Part shown: positions 37,590 to 47,345 of the stretch, piece after piece
Layout: each line of letters opens with the position of its first letter
Numbering within the stretch: the first letter of the stretch is position 1
Assembly: GCF_000242255.2 (NCBI RefSeq)
Contig: NC_017033.1
Coordinates: 1,674,001-1,738,000 of the forward strand
Origin: Frateuria aurantia DSM 6220
Lineage (GTDB): Bacteria > Pseudomonadota > Gammaproteobacteria > Xanthomonadales > Rhodanobacteraceae
Reading direction: 5' to 3'
DNA: 64,000 nucleotides
Notes under the pieces: generated by a model
Seen by the model: the letters and a program-made list of their open reading frames with translations, nothing else
Told to the model about the DNA's origin: nothing
Databases searched by the model: none
Made by a program: the position numbers and the translations under genes

Positions 37590-38315
37590 GAGGCGGAGCG
37601 GCTCCTGGAGGTGTGGCGCGGATCGGGCCGTGGCGTATCAATCAGCGGCATATCAGTCAAAACCGGCATAGCCATCACATGGTCGAGCCGGTCGGGGGCG
37701 GACATTCTCTGGGAGCGTGGAGGTCGGGTCAAATGAAACAACTGGATATCGACATGCACGTGTTGCTGGATGGGGTGTTCAGGGGGCCGGCCCGGACGAT
37801 CGTTCCCCCTCTCGCCGGTAGGTATCGAAGCTCATCCGGGCAGGCATCCGAAGGCTCAGGATCGCGCCATGACAGGCCGTGTCATGCCTGCCGCGGACTT
37901 GAGCGTATCGCTGCGAGGCTGCTCATGGGGTCGCAAGATGGTACGAATTCACAAGTGGCCGTGGCCGAGTGTCACATCCCGTCCAGACTGCGACGATGAG
38001 CGATGGTTACAGATGCTTAAGTGGATGGGATGCAGGGTCTTGTCCAGGCCCGCAGCTCTTTTGGTGGCAAGCTGGCGGCCATCCCCTAGTGGTCGGACGA
38101 GGCTTCATCCATGGCAATCAATGGTGGCAGTTCGCCATCGATGCAGCCTCGGCCGGCCGTGATCTCGCGTTATCGTCACCGCTGATGGCTGATGGACTGA
38201 AGTAGGGTGTCTTGCCCGGGTTTTTCAGCAGCACGGATGACGGATTGCGGACGGGTCGTCTCCATGCAGAATGCCGACCCGGCTGCTGTCGCTCAGGTAT
38301 TCACTATCCGGATGC
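37590..38315. other. Long intergenic region between two receptor genes
   Basis: Over 700 bp with only small open frames. The left part should hold the promoter of the first receptor. The one frame worth naming is listed separately (37996-38205). Confidence 0.4.
37996..38205 (+). CDS. Possible small protein, unknown
   Basis: This 69-aa frame (MSDGYRCLSGWDAGSCPGPQ, LFWWQAGGHPLVVGRGFIHG, NQWWQFAIDAASAGRDLAL) has an unusual number of Trp residues and reads somewhat like protein, but no family or ribosome site supports it. It may be a fragment of a lost gene. Confidence 0.25.
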   Translation: MSDGYRCLSGWDAGSCPGPQLFWWQAGGHPLVVGRGFIHGNQWWQFAIDAASAGRDLALSSPLMADGLK

Positions 38316-40577
38316 TCAGAAATCCATGGTGGCCGACAGCCGGACTTCGCGGGGGGCGCCCTGGGTCAGGTAGCCGCCGAAAGCCGATGCCCAGTAGTCG
38401 TTGCTGCCGATATTCATCACCGCCATGCGGAAGGTGGTGGCCTTGCCGGCGAAGCGGGTGGCGTAGCTGGCATGCACGTCGACACGGGTCCAGGCCGGAA
38501 TGCTCAATGTATTGGCCTGGTCTGCATATTCTCCGCCGGTGCGGATCAGATCGACGCCCAGACTCAAGCCATCGGTGGCCGGAATCGCCCAGTTGGCACC
38601 CAGGTTGTATTGCCAGCGAGGTACGCCGATGGCGATATGGCCGTCATAGGTTCCTCCGGCGGTCCGGCTCAGGCGTGCATCGGTATAGGTGGCGCCACCG
38701 ATCACTTTCAGGCCTTTCACCGGTTCACCGAAGGCGCTCCATTCCACGCCGCGATTCCGCTGCAAGCCGTTGAGACTGTAGAGCAGTGTGTCCGGATTGG
38801 TGAGGCCGCTGGGTTCCTTGATCTGGAACACGCTGAGGGTGCTGCCGAAGCTGTCGTGGTCATATTTCAGGCCGGCCTCGATCTGCTTCGATTTGTAGGG
38901 AGGAAAGACGGCGCCGACGTTCAGTGTGCCGACGGGCGCTTGCGGCCCCTGGGACAGACCCTGGATCGAGTTGGCATAGATCGAGACATGCGGCGAGATC
39001 TTGTACAGCAGGCCTGCCACCGGTGAGTTGGCGTTCTGCTGGTAATGTGCCGTCCGGGCCCCGGTCTTGTAGGCATAACCCAGCACTTCCATGCTCTGGT
39101 GCCGGATGCCCAGGGTCAGCAGCACCTGGTCGTGGAAGAAGCCCAGCGTGTCGGACAAGGCCACGCTGTGCAGCTTGGTGCGGCCGGTGACCACCGGATC
39201 ACCGGCATCCAGAGTGGAGGCGGGGTAATCCACGGCTGCGTAGTGATTCAGATCGATCGCGTAGCTGCCCGAGAAGGTATAGCTGGCGGTCTTTTTCTGG
39301 TTGAGGATCGAGGCACTGGCATTGAAGCGCTGCGAGACGGGGCCGGTCTGGAACAGCCCGTTGATGCCGACTTCACCAGTCTGCGAGTCATTGTTGTAGG
39401 GCACGCCCATCCGGCTGGCGGTCCCGACGCCCTGGGCATTGACGCGAGGAGAGGCGTATTCGCCGTTTTCATTGGAATGGTCGGCACCGCCGGCAACATA
39501 GGCGGTCAGATTCGACAGAATGTCGTATTCGGCCCGGATCATGCCGTAAGTGTCTTCCATGCTGGAATATGACCAGGGCTGTCCGTAGTTGTATTTCGCT
39601 TTCGGTGCACGAGGTACGCCGGTGCCGGCCAGATACACGACGTTGCGCCCCTCATCAATGCGCTGGAGCTGATGGCTGATATTGGCCTTGATGCGGAAGC
39701 GGTTGCCGCGGTAATCCACCGAAATCGACTCGAAACTGGAGTGACCATGCTCCCGGTCGATGGCGGTATCGCCGCCGCGCGTGCCGGCGTTCACCCGCAC
39801 GCCCCAGCGCTGGTCCCTGCCGAAGCGCCGACTCAGATCAACGCTGCCACCGAACTGGGCGCTGGTGCCGAAATCGAAGGATGCCCGTGTCAAGGGCGCA
39901 TGGCCGGCCCACTTGGGTTCGATATTGATCGATCCGCCCAGACCGCTGCCGCCGGGGGATACGCCATACAGAAAGGCGCTGGCGCCGCGCAGCAGATCCA
40001 ACTGGCCGATGGCATCGGCGACCACCATCTGCCGGGGGATGATCCCGTACAGGCCGTCGAAACTGATGTCATCGCCATTCAAGGGGAAGCCGCGGATCAC
40101 GAACAGCTCGGAGAAATTGCCATAGCCGTTGGTGACGCGGACCGAGGGATCATTGGCCACGATATCGCCGATCGTATGGGCCTGCTGGTTGGCAATATAG
40201 TCCGAGCTGTAGCTGATGACCGAAAAGGGCGTCTCCATGTTGTCTAGATTGCCCAGTACGCCCAGATTGCTGCGCCGCGAGATATCGCCATAGCCGGTAT
40301 CGCCTTCCACCTTGACGGCCTCAAGGGTCTTGGGGCGGGAGGTGGCGGCATGATGCGCTGGCGTGGTGGCGGGGGCTGTTGTCGTCTGTTCGTTGCTCCA
40401 GGCCTGGCCCGAGACCGACAGCATGGCGATGACCAGCGGCCATCGTGCCGGTTGCGAGGCGGCCGTGCGTCGCGCCGGCGAGGCGCGTTCGGAAGTGTTC
40501 AAGATGAGCTCCGGAGAAGAATCGGGGGCGCGGCAAGGTTTGCTTTCGCATTCGGGGATACGACCATGGTCGTCCAT
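38316..40577 (-). CDS. TonB-dependent siderophore receptor
   Basis: The 753-aa product matches FhuA/FpvA-type ferric siderophore receptors. The plug has ETPFSVISYSSDYIANQQAH, then TIGDIVANDPSVRVTNGYGN, FVIRGFPLNGDDISFDGLYG and LLRGASAFLYGVSPGGSGLG. The barrel ends in REVRLSATMDF with terminal Phe. The signal peptide is embedded after a 40-residue N-terminal stretch (WPLVIAMLSVSGQAWS), so the true start may be downstream of ATG 40577. A Fur box lies 44 bp upstream of this start, indicating iron-repressed expression. Confidence 0.93.
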   Translation of the reverse strand: MDDHGRIPECESKPCRAPDSSPELILNTSERASPARRTAASQPARWPLVIAMLSVSGQAWSNEQTTTAPATTPAHHAATSRPKTLEAVKVEGDTGYGDISRRSNLGVLGNLDNMETPFSVISYSSDYIANQQAHTIGDIVANDPSVRVTNGYGNFSELFVIRGFPLNGDDISFDGLYGIIPRQMVVADAIGQLDLLRGASAFLYGVSPGGSGLGGSINIEPKWAGHAPLTRASFDFGTSAQFGGSVDLSRRFGRDQRWGVRVNAGTRGGDTAIDREHGHSSFESISVDYRGNRFRIKANISHQLQRIDEGRNVVYLAGTGVPRAPKAKYNYGQPWSYSSMEDTYGMIRAEYDILSNLTAYVAGGADHSNENGEYASPRVNAQGVGTASRMGVPYNNDSQTGEVGINGLFQTGPVSQRFNASASILNQKKTASYTFSGSYAIDLNHYAAVDYPASTLDAGDPVVTGRTKLHSVALSDTLGFFHDQVLLTLGIRHQSMEVLGYAYKTGARTAHYQQNANSPVAGLLYKISPHVSIYANSIQGLSQGPQAPVGTLNVGAVFPPYKSKQIEAGLKYDHDSFGSTLSVFQIKEPSGLTNPDTLLYSLNGLQRNRGVEWSAFGEPVKGLKVIGGATYTDARLSRTAGGTYDGHIAIGVPRWQYNLGANWAIPATDGLSLGVDLIRTGGEYADQANTLSIPAWTRVDVHASYATRFAGKATTFRMAVMNIGSNDYWASAFGGYLTQGAPREVRLSATMDF

Positions 40578-40620
40578 GGAAGCGGCAAACGTGTGCGCTC
40601 GGGTAGTGATTTAACGATGC

Positions 40621-40639
40621 CAATGAAAATCATTCTCAT
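40621..40639 (-). promoter_or_regulatory. Fur box upstream of the siderophore receptor
   Basis: CAATGAAAATCATTCTCAT matches the 19-bp Fur consensus in most positions (NATGANAATNATTNTCAT pattern). It lies upstream of the receptor start at 40577 on the minus strand. Confidence 0.8.
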
Positions 40640-40953
40640 AAAGTTTACATGGGTGGTGACAATGCGAGCAAGCGGGGATGGCGAACATCTGCCCGTTGCT
40701 CACGGGAACTGCCAGCAATCCGGGATCCGGGCATTCGAAGCTGATGTCTCAGCGTGGAACCGGGCTGTTCGACGTGCCATGTGGCAGGGCACAAGCCACG
40801 GATGCATCGGATGGTCCCGGCAAGCCATGGCTGGAACTTCATGACGGTACCGGTCTATCTCTCCGCTGGACTGGATCCAGGGTATCGGTGGCCGCCATGG
40901 TGCGCCGTCGATCGGGGAGCGTCAGGCGAAATCGGGCAGAGAGGGGCGGGGCA

Positions 40954-42555
40954 GTGAAGCGATGGTTTGCCGAATGGCGGCGCACAGACAAGCTGGGGCT
41001 GGAGATTCGCCGACGCTGGGGACGGCCGGGCAGCGACACGGCGGCTTTTGCAGCCCGGTATTTCGAGCTGAGCCGTGGGGCCGGAGCAGAGACGGTCAGT
41101 GACAAGGTCTGGTCCGACCTGGAATTGCAACGGATTTTCCAGCGGATCAATACCGCGATCACGCCGATCGGGGCTCAGGTCCTGTATCGGCAGATGCGCG
41201 AATATGTGGGCGAGCCTGCCGAACTGGACGCCCGGCGTCACCTGTATGACTGGATGCGGGAGCATCCCTTGCAGCGCGAACACATCCAGCGCCTGCTCTG
41301 GCCACTGCGTGACGAGCACTATGCGACCTTGGCGCGATTTATCCATGCGGATGACGAGGACAGTCCACGCTGGGCCAAGTGGCTGCCACTGTCTGCACTG
41401 GCCGGCCTGATGCTGCCTGTCGGGGTGATCGGTCTGGGCTGGCCGCTGTGGCCGTGGCTGGTGGTGATCATGTTGAACATTGCCGCGACCTGGCGCTTGT
41501 GGTGGAGCGGCGCCCATCACGGCGAAAGCGTCAAATCCTGTCTGGATCTGCTGACGGTGGCCGAGCGTCTGACGCATCTTGATGCCACCGAGGATGTCGA
41601 ACCCTTGCGACGCTTGCGCGAGGCTGCACCAGCGCGCAGACGGACCCGGAAGCTGCTGCGCGAGTTTCTGTTGACGCGGTTGCCCGGCATCAACTATCTG
41701 ATACCGCTGGCCAATGCCTTGCTGGCTTTGGAGCCGGTGCTTTACTTGCGCGTCCTTCGTCGCATGACGGTGATACGTCCCTGTCTGGCTCAGGTGTATC
41801 AGCTCGTCGGCCAGCTGGATGCCGGTATCGCCATCGCCTCCTTTCTGGCCAGCCAGCCCTGGCACTGCGTGCCTCGCATGACGGCACTCGATCTGCGGAT
41901 CCAGGAGGGTGTGCATCCTTTGATCGAAGGCTGCGTGCCGCACAGCATCGAATTGCGGCAGCGATCGGCGCTGGTGATCGGCTCGAACATGGCCGGCAAG
42001 ACCAGTTTTATCAAGTCCTTGGCGGTCCAGGTGATCCTGGGCCAGACCCTCGGGATATGTCTGGCCCGGCAAGCCGAGATACCGGCGGTCCGGGTGCTGA
42101 CCTCGATTCATGTGGACCACTCGGTGGAAGCCGGCATCAGTCATTTCTTTTCCGAACTCGAGACGATACGGCAGTTCATGGAACTTGCATCGTCAGGCAC
42201 AGCGGCCCTGCTGGTGATGGATGAAATCTTTTCAGGCACCAATACGCTGGAGCGCATTGCCAGCGCCCGGGCGGTGCTGGAGCGGCTGGCCGCAGGATGC
42301 ATGGTGCTGGTCACCACCCATGATGTGGAACTGCAGTCCTGTCTGGGGATTCATTACGATCTGTATCACTTCCAGGAAAATATCGACGTGGACGGCTTTT
42401 TCGACTATCAGCTGCGTCGCGGGGCCGCCAGCCAGCGCAATGCGATCAGGCTGCTGGGCAAGCTGGGCTATCCGGCAGATCTGGTCGAGACGGCCATGGC
42501 CTATGCCGCTGCGGCCGATGCAGGGTCACCGAGACCCGTCGCAAGAGATTGTTGA
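40954..42555 (+). CDS. Membrane-anchored MutS-like ATPase (MutS family protein)
   Basis: GTG 40954 (VKRWFAEWRRTDKLGLEIRR) sits 7 bp after AGAGGGG and is chosen; ATG 40897 and 40678 are upstream alternatives. The product has a MutS core-like helical part, two membrane helices (WLPLSALAGLMLPVGVIGLG and LWPWLVVIMLNIAATWRLWW) and the MutS domain V. The ATPase shows Walker A GSNMAGKTSFIKS, the ABC-like Q/D-loop region HVDHSVEAGISHFFSELE, Walker B LLVMDEIFSGTNTLER and the switch THD. Mismatch-binding domain I is absent, so it is not a repair MutS. Function in DNA or membrane metabolism is not known. Confidence 0.85.
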   Translation: MKRWFAEWRRTDKLGLEIRRRWGRPGSDTAAFAARYFELSRGAGAETVSDKVWSDLELQRIFQRINTAITPIGAQVLYRQMREYVGEPAELDARRHLYDWMREHPLQREHIQRLLWPLRDEHYATLARFIHADDEDSPRWAKWLPLSALAGLMLPVGVIGLGWPLWPWLVVIMLNIAATWRLWWSGAHHGESVKSCLDLLTVAERLTHLDATEDVEPLRRLREAAPARRRTRKLLREFLLTRLPGINYLIPLANALLALEPVLYLRVLRRMTVIRPCLAQVYQLVGQLDAGIAIASFLASQPWHCVPRMTALDLRIQEGVHPLIEGCVPHSIELRQRSALVIGSNMAGKTSFIKSLAVQVILGQTLGICLARQAEIPAVRVLTSIHVDHSVEAGISHFFSELETIRQFMELASSGTAALLVMDEIFSGTNTLERIASARAVLERLAAGCMVLVTTHDVELQSCLGIHYDLYHFQENIDVDGFFDYQLRRGAASQRNAIRLLGKLGYPADLVETAMAYAAAADAGSPRPVARDC

Positions 42556-42959
42556 GCTTTGTCTTGTGAAGCGACATGGTCCCGGCCATATATATGGGGC
42601 CGCTTGCATCGTCGTTGATCCGGTTGGCGCAGAGGACGGCCACGGTCGCAGCCGCGGGAGAGATCAGCACAGCAGCTGAGCCTGATAGCTGCCGTGAGGG
42701 GTTGCCCGCCGATGACGGCTGACGCGTGGATGGCGATCAAGTCATGAGGCCGGGGTGATGATGACGTGTCAATCCGACGCATCACGATATCCCATTGAAG
42801 ATGTTGAAGAACATCCTTCTTCGGCGTGTGTCGTGGTCACAGTTGTGCGTCTAAGTGACACATCTTGATGGGTCGAGACAACTCCGGGAAGGGTGATGCG
42901 TATCAAGGAATGTGTGTAGGCGCCGTGACAAACTGGCCGCGTCCCTGCTGCCGGAATCC
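42556..42959. other. Intergenic region upstream of the pnt operon
   Basis: About 400 bp without a gene. A short palindrome CCATATATATGG near 42585 follows the MutS-like gene. GATGTT-GAAG-AACATC (42800-42815) is a candidate operator some 145 bp before pntAA. Confidence 0.45.
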
Positions 42960-44111
42960 ATGATGCCGATCAAGATCGCGATATTGAAAGAGACGGCCGA
43001 ACACGAAAGACGCGTAGCGATGGTGCCCGTCGTGACCGCACGTTTTTCCAAGCTGGGTGCAAATCTGGCGATCCAGTCGGGGGCGGGTCTTGCGGCCGAT
43101 TTTGCCGATGTCGATTACAGCGGCGTCGCTCTTGTCGAGGATGCCGGGGCTCTGGTTGCCGATGCCGATGTGGTGCTGGCGGTACAGGCCCCCACGGTGG
43201 AGGTGATCGCTGCCATGAAGCCGGGCGCGGTGCTGGCCAGTTTCGTATATGCCGACAAGCAGCCAGATGTGCTGCGACAACTCAGGGACGGCCGGATCAG
43301 CGCCTTTGCAATGGAGACCGTGCCGCGGATCAGCCGGGCGCAGTCCATGGATGCCTTGTCCAGTCAGGCGGCCCTGGCTGGTTATTACGCGCCCTTGCTG
43401 GGTGCCGTGCAGTTGCCGCGGATCCTGCCGATGATGACCACGGCCGTCGGGTCCTTGCGGGCGGCCCATGTGCTGGTGATGGGGCTGGGTGTGGCGGGCT
43501 TGCAGGCGCTGGCCACGGCACATCGGCTGGGCGCGGTCACCGAGGGCTATGATGTGCGGCCCGAGACCCGGGAGCAGGCCCAGTCGGTGGGGGCCAAGTT
43601 TGTCGACACCGGTATCGATGCGCGTGGCGAGGGCGGGTATGCCCGCGAACTCACGGCGGACGAGCAGGCCAAGGTGCGGGATGTGCTGACCCGACATGTC
43701 CAGCAGGCGGACATGATCATCACCACGGCCAACGTTCCGGGTCGCAAGGCGCCGCGACTGATCGACAATGCCCAGATCCAGGGCATGAAGCCGGGGTCGG
43801 TAATCGTCGACCTGGCTGCAGACAGCGGCGGCAATTGCGAGGGCACGATCCCCGGTCAGACAGCTCGCGTCGGTCGGGTCCATATTTTGGCACCGTTCAA
43901 TGTGCCTTCCTTGCTGGCCCAGCAGGCCAGTGAACTGTATGCCAAGAACCTGCTGAATCTGTTGGAACTGATCGTCAAGGACGGGGCTTTGGCTCTGGAT
44001 CTGGATGATGCGGTTGTTGCCGGTACCTTGCTGACTCATGGCGGCGAGATCCGCAATGAAAAGGCCAAAGCCCATTTTGAAGCCTCATCCGCCCAGGAGC
44101 CCCGTCCATGA
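42960..44111 (+). CDS. pntAA: NAD(P) transhydrogenase subunit alpha part 1
   Basis: The NAD(H)-binding dI component of proton-translocating transhydrogenase, which drives NADH + NADP+ to NAD+ + NADPH with the proton gradient. Start MMPIKIAILKETAEHERRVA; ATG 42963 is an equal choice. It shows RISRAQSMDALSSQAALAGY and the dinucleotide fold VLVMGLGVAGLQALATAHRL, then GYDVRPETREQAQSVGAKFV. The 383-aa length matches split alpha subunits. It overlaps pntAB by ATGA, so the alpha chain is encoded in two genes, as in Rhodospirillum. Confidence 0.95.
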   Translation: MMPIKIAILKETAEHERRVAMVPVVTARFSKLGANLAIQSGAGLAADFADVDYSGVALVEDAGALVADADVVLAVQAPTVEVIAAMKPGAVLASFVYADKQPDVLRQLRDGRISAFAMETVPRISRAQSMDALSSQAALAGYYAPLLGAVQLPRILPMMTTAVGSLRAAHVLVMGLGVAGLQALATAHRLGAVTEGYDVRPETREQAQSVGAKFVDTGIDARGEGGYARELTADEQAKVRDVLTRHVQQADMIITTANVPGRKAPRLIDNAQIQGMKPGSVIVDLAADSGGNCEGTIPGQTARVGRVHILAPFNVPSLLAQQASELYAKNLLNLLELIVKDGALALDLDDAVVAGTLLTHGGEIRNEKAKAHFEASSAQEPRP

Positions 44112-44425
44112 GCATCGATCTGTCGATGAGCTGGTTGATTGCCTTGTATATCTTCATGCTGGCGGCCTTCACCGGCCATGAAGTGATCAGCCGCGTACCT
44201 TCCATTCTGCATACCCCGTTGATGTCGGGTTCCAATTTCATCCATGGCATCGTGGTGGTGGGCGCCTTGCATGCCCTGTTCAACGCGTCCAGTCCCGTCG
44301 AACAGGTGATCGGTTTCGTCGGCGTGCTGCTGGGGGCCGGCAATGCCGCCGGTGGCTACGTCGTCACCGATCGCATGCTGGCGATGTTCAAGCCCAGTGC
44401 GACCAAGCCCGCCGGCAAGGAGTAG
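44108..44425 (+). CDS. pntAB: NAD(P) transhydrogenase subunit alpha part 2
   Basis: The 105-aa membrane piece of the alpha subunit has SWLIALYIFMLAAFTGHEVI, RVPSILHTPLMSGSNFIHGI and FVGVLLGAGNAAGGYVVTDR, giving about four helices that form part of the proton channel. Start and stop are coupled to pntAA (ATGA) and lie 3 bp before pntB. Confidence 0.95.
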   Translation: MSIDLSMSWLIALYIFMLAAFTGHEVISRVPSILHTPLMSGSNFIHGIVVVGALHALFNASSPVEQVIGFVGVLLGAGNAAGGYVVTDRMLAMFKPSATKPAGKE

Positions 44426-44428
44426 GAC

Positions 44429-45829
44429 ATGATGCAGTGGGTGATCGAGCTCAGTGGTTTTGCCGCGGCGGTACTGTTCATTCTCGGGCTGAAGCGGATG
44501 TCCTCACCGGTGACGGCCTTGCGCGGCATCGTGCTGGCCGGGATCGGCATGGTGGTGGCCGTAGTGGCCAGTTTCGGTTATCTGGCCGATGTCAGCGAGG
44601 CGGCGCGCCCGCATCGACTGGCGAATCTGTTGCTGGCGATACTGGCGCTGGCGCTGGGCATCGGCTGGGCCTGGCGGGGGGGCAAAAAGGTGCCGGTCAC
44701 CGGCATGCCGCAAATGGTGGCCTTGTACAACGGCATGGGCGGCGGTGCCGCCGCCGCGGTCGCCGCCGCCGAACTGCTGGGGCCGCGGCTGGACAGCCTG
44801 ACGCAGGTGGTGGTGACGGCACTGGGTGCCTTGATCGGATCGATCTCGCTGGCCGGGTCGGTCATCGCCTGGGCCAAGCTGGATGGCCGGATCAAGCAGG
44901 CCTGGCGCTTTCGTGGCCAGAGTCTGTTCAACGCACTGGTATTTCTGGCGGCTCTGGCTCTGGGGGCGCTGGTGGCCAGCGGGGTGGTGGGCCATGGCGG
45001 GCAGGCGCTGTTTTTCGTGGCCGCGCTGGCCTTTGGTGTGCTGATGACCCTGCCGATCGGCGGCGCCGATATGCCGGTGGTGATTTCGCTGTACAACGCG
45101 TTCACCGGTCTGGCCGTGGCGCTGGAAGGCTATGCCTTGCACAACCCTGCCTTGATGATTGCCGGCATGGTGGTCGGCTCGGCGGGTACCTTGCTGACGG
45201 CGTTGATGGCCAAGGCCATGAACCGGTCGCTGGCCAATGTGCTGTTCAGCCGGTTCGGTGATGGCGGCGGCGCCTCCCAGGCCGAAGTCAAAGGCAGCAT
45301 GAAGGCGGCCTCGGCTTCTGATGCGGCGGTGACGATGCGTTATGCCGCCAGCGTCATCATTGTGCCGGGCTACGGTCTGGCGGTGGCGCAGGCGCAGGCC
45401 AAGTTGTACGAATTCGTGAAGATCCTGCAGACGGCGGGGGTGGACGTGAAATTCGCCATCCATCCGGTGGCCGGCCGCATGCCGGGGCATATGAATGTGC
45501 TGCTTGCCGAGGCCGGTGTGCCGTATGACCTGATCTTCGACATGGATGATATCAACGACAGCTTTGCCAGTACCGATGTCGCACTGGTGATCGGTGCCAA
45601 TGACGTGGTCAATCCGGCTGCGCGGACCGACAAGAGTTCGCCGATCTACGGCATGCCCATTCTCAATGCCGATCAGGCCCATCAGGTGTATGTGATCAAG
45701 CGTGGACAGGGCAAGGGCTATGCCGGCGTCGAGAACCTGCTGTTCTATGAAGACAACTGCAACATGGTCTACGGCGATGCGCTGGCGGCGCTGACCGAAA
45801 TGGTCCAGGCGGTGAAGGACCTGCATTGA
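44429..45829 (+). CDS. pntB: NAD(P) transhydrogenase subunit beta
   Basis: The 466-aa beta subunit has an N-terminal membrane domain (nine or so helices, with GMPQMVALYNGMGGGAAAAV) and the NADP(H)-binding dIII domain. The latter carries IIVPGYGLAVAQAQAKLYEF, VKFAIHPVAGRMPGHMNVLL, DVALVIGANDVVNPAARTDK and VYVIKRGQGKGYAGVEN. It completes the transhydrogenase with the two alpha genes and is followed after 54 bp by an aldehyde dehydrogenase. Confidence 0.97.
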   Translation: MMQWVIELSGFAAAVLFILGLKRMSSPVTALRGIVLAGIGMVVAVVASFGYLADVSEAARPHRLANLLLAILALALGIGWAWRGGKKVPVTGMPQMVALYNGMGGGAAAAVAAAELLGPRLDSLTQVVVTALGALIGSISLAGSVIAWAKLDGRIKQAWRFRGQSLFNALVFLAALALGALVASGVVGHGGQALFFVAALAFGVLMTLPIGGADMPVVISLYNAFTGLAVALEGYALHNPALMIAGMVVGSAGTLLTALMAKAMNRSLANVLFSRFGDGGGASQAEVKGSMKAASASDAAVTMRYAASVIIVPGYGLAVAQAQAKLYEFVKILQTAGVDVKFAIHPVAGRMPGHMNVLLAEAGVPYDLIFDMDDINDSFASTDVALVIGANDVVNPAARTDKSSPIYGMPILNADQAHQVYVIKRGQGKGYAGVENLLFYEDNCNMVYGDALAALTEMVQAVKDLH

Positions 45830-45883
45830 TCCAGTCCGGTGACCGGCCGGTCGCCGCGAAGACGACAACCTGAGGAAACGTTC

Positions 45884-47275
45884 ATGAGCTATGCAACAGT
45901 GAACCCTTACACGGGCGAGACGATCCAGGCCTTCCCCTTTGCGACTGACGCCGAAGTCGTGCAGGCCATCGATGCGGCCCATGCGGCTTTTCTGCTGTGG
46001 CGCGAGACTTCCTTTGCCGAGCGCGCAGGGGTCATGCAGAAGGCGGCCGGTATCCTGCGAGCCCAAAGCGAGGACTATGCCAGGCTGCTGACTCTGGAAA
46101 TGGGCAAGCTGATCGGCGAGGCGCGTGCCGAGGTCGAATTGTCGGCAGCCATCTTCGAGTACTACGCCAAGCATGCGGCAAAGCTGCTGGCGCCCGAAAA
46201 GCTGCCGGTAGCCGATCCTGCCGAAGGCGAGGCTATCCTGGTCCATGATCCGCTGGGGGTATTGCTGTGCATCGAACCCTGGAATTTCCCTTACTATCAG
46301 ATCGCCCGCATCATCGCTCCGCAGTTGTCGGCGGGCAATACGATGCTGCTCAAGCATGCCGCCAACGTCCCTCAGTGCGCGGCGATCTTCGAGAAACTGA
46401 TGGCCGAGGCCGGGCTTCCGTCCGGGGCCTTCCGCAATCTGTATGTCAGCCACGACCAGGTCGAGACCATCATCAATGATCCGCGCGTGCATGGCGTGGC
46501 GCTGACCGGTTCGGAAGCCGCCGGTTCCATCGTTGCGGCCCAGGCGGGCAAGGCACTGAAGAAATCGACGATGGAGCTGGGTGGCGCCGATGCCTTCGTG
46601 GTGCTGAAGGATGCGGATCTGGAAAAGGCCGTGCAGTGGGCCGTGTTTGGCCGTCATTGGAATGCCGGTCAGGTCTGCGTTTCCTCCAAGCGCATCATTC
46701 TGGTCAAGGAAATCCACGATGCCTTTATGGACGCCTATGTCCGCGGTGTCGAGGCGCTGCGTGCGGGCGATCCGATGGATCCGGCCACGACGCTGGCGCC
46801 GCTGTCTTCGCAGGGGGCTGTCGACGGGCTGAAAAAGCAGATCGCCCAGGCCGTGGCCCATGGCGCGAAGGCCAGAGAAGTCGGTCCAGCTGTGCCGACG
46901 CAAGGTGCTTTCCTGCAGCCGACGATTTTGACCGACCTCGACGAAAGCAATCCTGCGCGTTATTGGGAATTTTTCGGACCGGTATCGATGATCTTCCGGG
47001 CCGAGGACGAGGCGGACGCGATCCGCATCGCCAATGATTCGCCTTATGGCCTGGGCGGCTCGGTATTTACTCGCGACACCCGGCGTGGTGCCGAGGTGGC
47101 CGCCCGGATCTCGACCGGCATGGTCTATGTCAACCATCCGACCATGGTCAAGGCCGACCTGCCCTTTGGCGGCGTGCGTCGTTCCGGCTATGGCCGCGAA
47201 TTGCTGGGTCTTGGCATCAAGGAATTCGTGAATCACAAGCTGATCGATATCGTCGATATCGATGCTCCGTTCTGA
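45884..47275 (+). CDS. NAD(P)-dependent aldehyde dehydrogenase (succinate-semialdehyde type)
   Basis: ATG 45884 follows TGAGGA. The 463-aa enzyme has the ALDH catalytic features: Asn in CIEPWNFPYYQ, Glu in STMELGGADAF and the nucleophile Cys in NAGQVCVSSKR. Overall it resembles the SSADH/YneI (Sad) class (VNPYTGETIQAFPF, EFVNHKLIDIVDIDAPF). It oxidises an aldehyde such as succinate semialdehyde to the acid. It follows pntB and precedes an alcohol dehydrogenase, so the genes together may oxidise an alcohol to an acid while balancing NAD(P)H. Confidence 0.9.
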   Translation: MSYATVNPYTGETIQAFPFATDAEVVQAIDAAHAAFLLWRETSFAERAGVMQKAAGILRAQSEDYARLLTLEMGKLIGEARAEVELSAAIFEYYAKHAAKLLAPEKLPVADPAEGEAILVHDPLGVLLCIEPWNFPYYQIARIIAPQLSAGNTMLLKHAANVPQCAAIFEKLMAEAGLPSGAFRNLYVSHDQVETIINDPRVHGVALTGSEAAGSIVAAQAGKALKKSTMELGGADAFVVLKDADLEKAVQWAVFGRHWNAGQVCVSSKRIILVKEIHDAFMDAYVRGVEALRAGDPMDPATTLAPLSSQGAVDGLKKQIAQAVAHGAKAREVGPAVPTQGAFLQPTILTDLDESNPARYWEFFGPVSMIFRAEDEADAIRIANDSPYGLGGSVFTRDTRRGAEVAARISTGMVYVNHPTMVKADLPFGGVRRSGYGRELLGLGIKEFVNHKLIDIVDIDAPF

Positions 47276-47345
47276 TCGGTTGCGGGCGATTGCGGCGAAC
47301 GGAGTGCCGTACGCCGCATTTCACTGACATATTGGGAGATTGGCC

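Noticed and set aside
44504-47236. A 910-codon open frame on the minus strand across the transhydrogenase and aldehyde dehydrogenase genes
   Set aside because: It lies fully antisense to three clear genes. Its His/Gln/Arg-rich translation has no motif and is the usual product of high third-position GC on the opposite strand.
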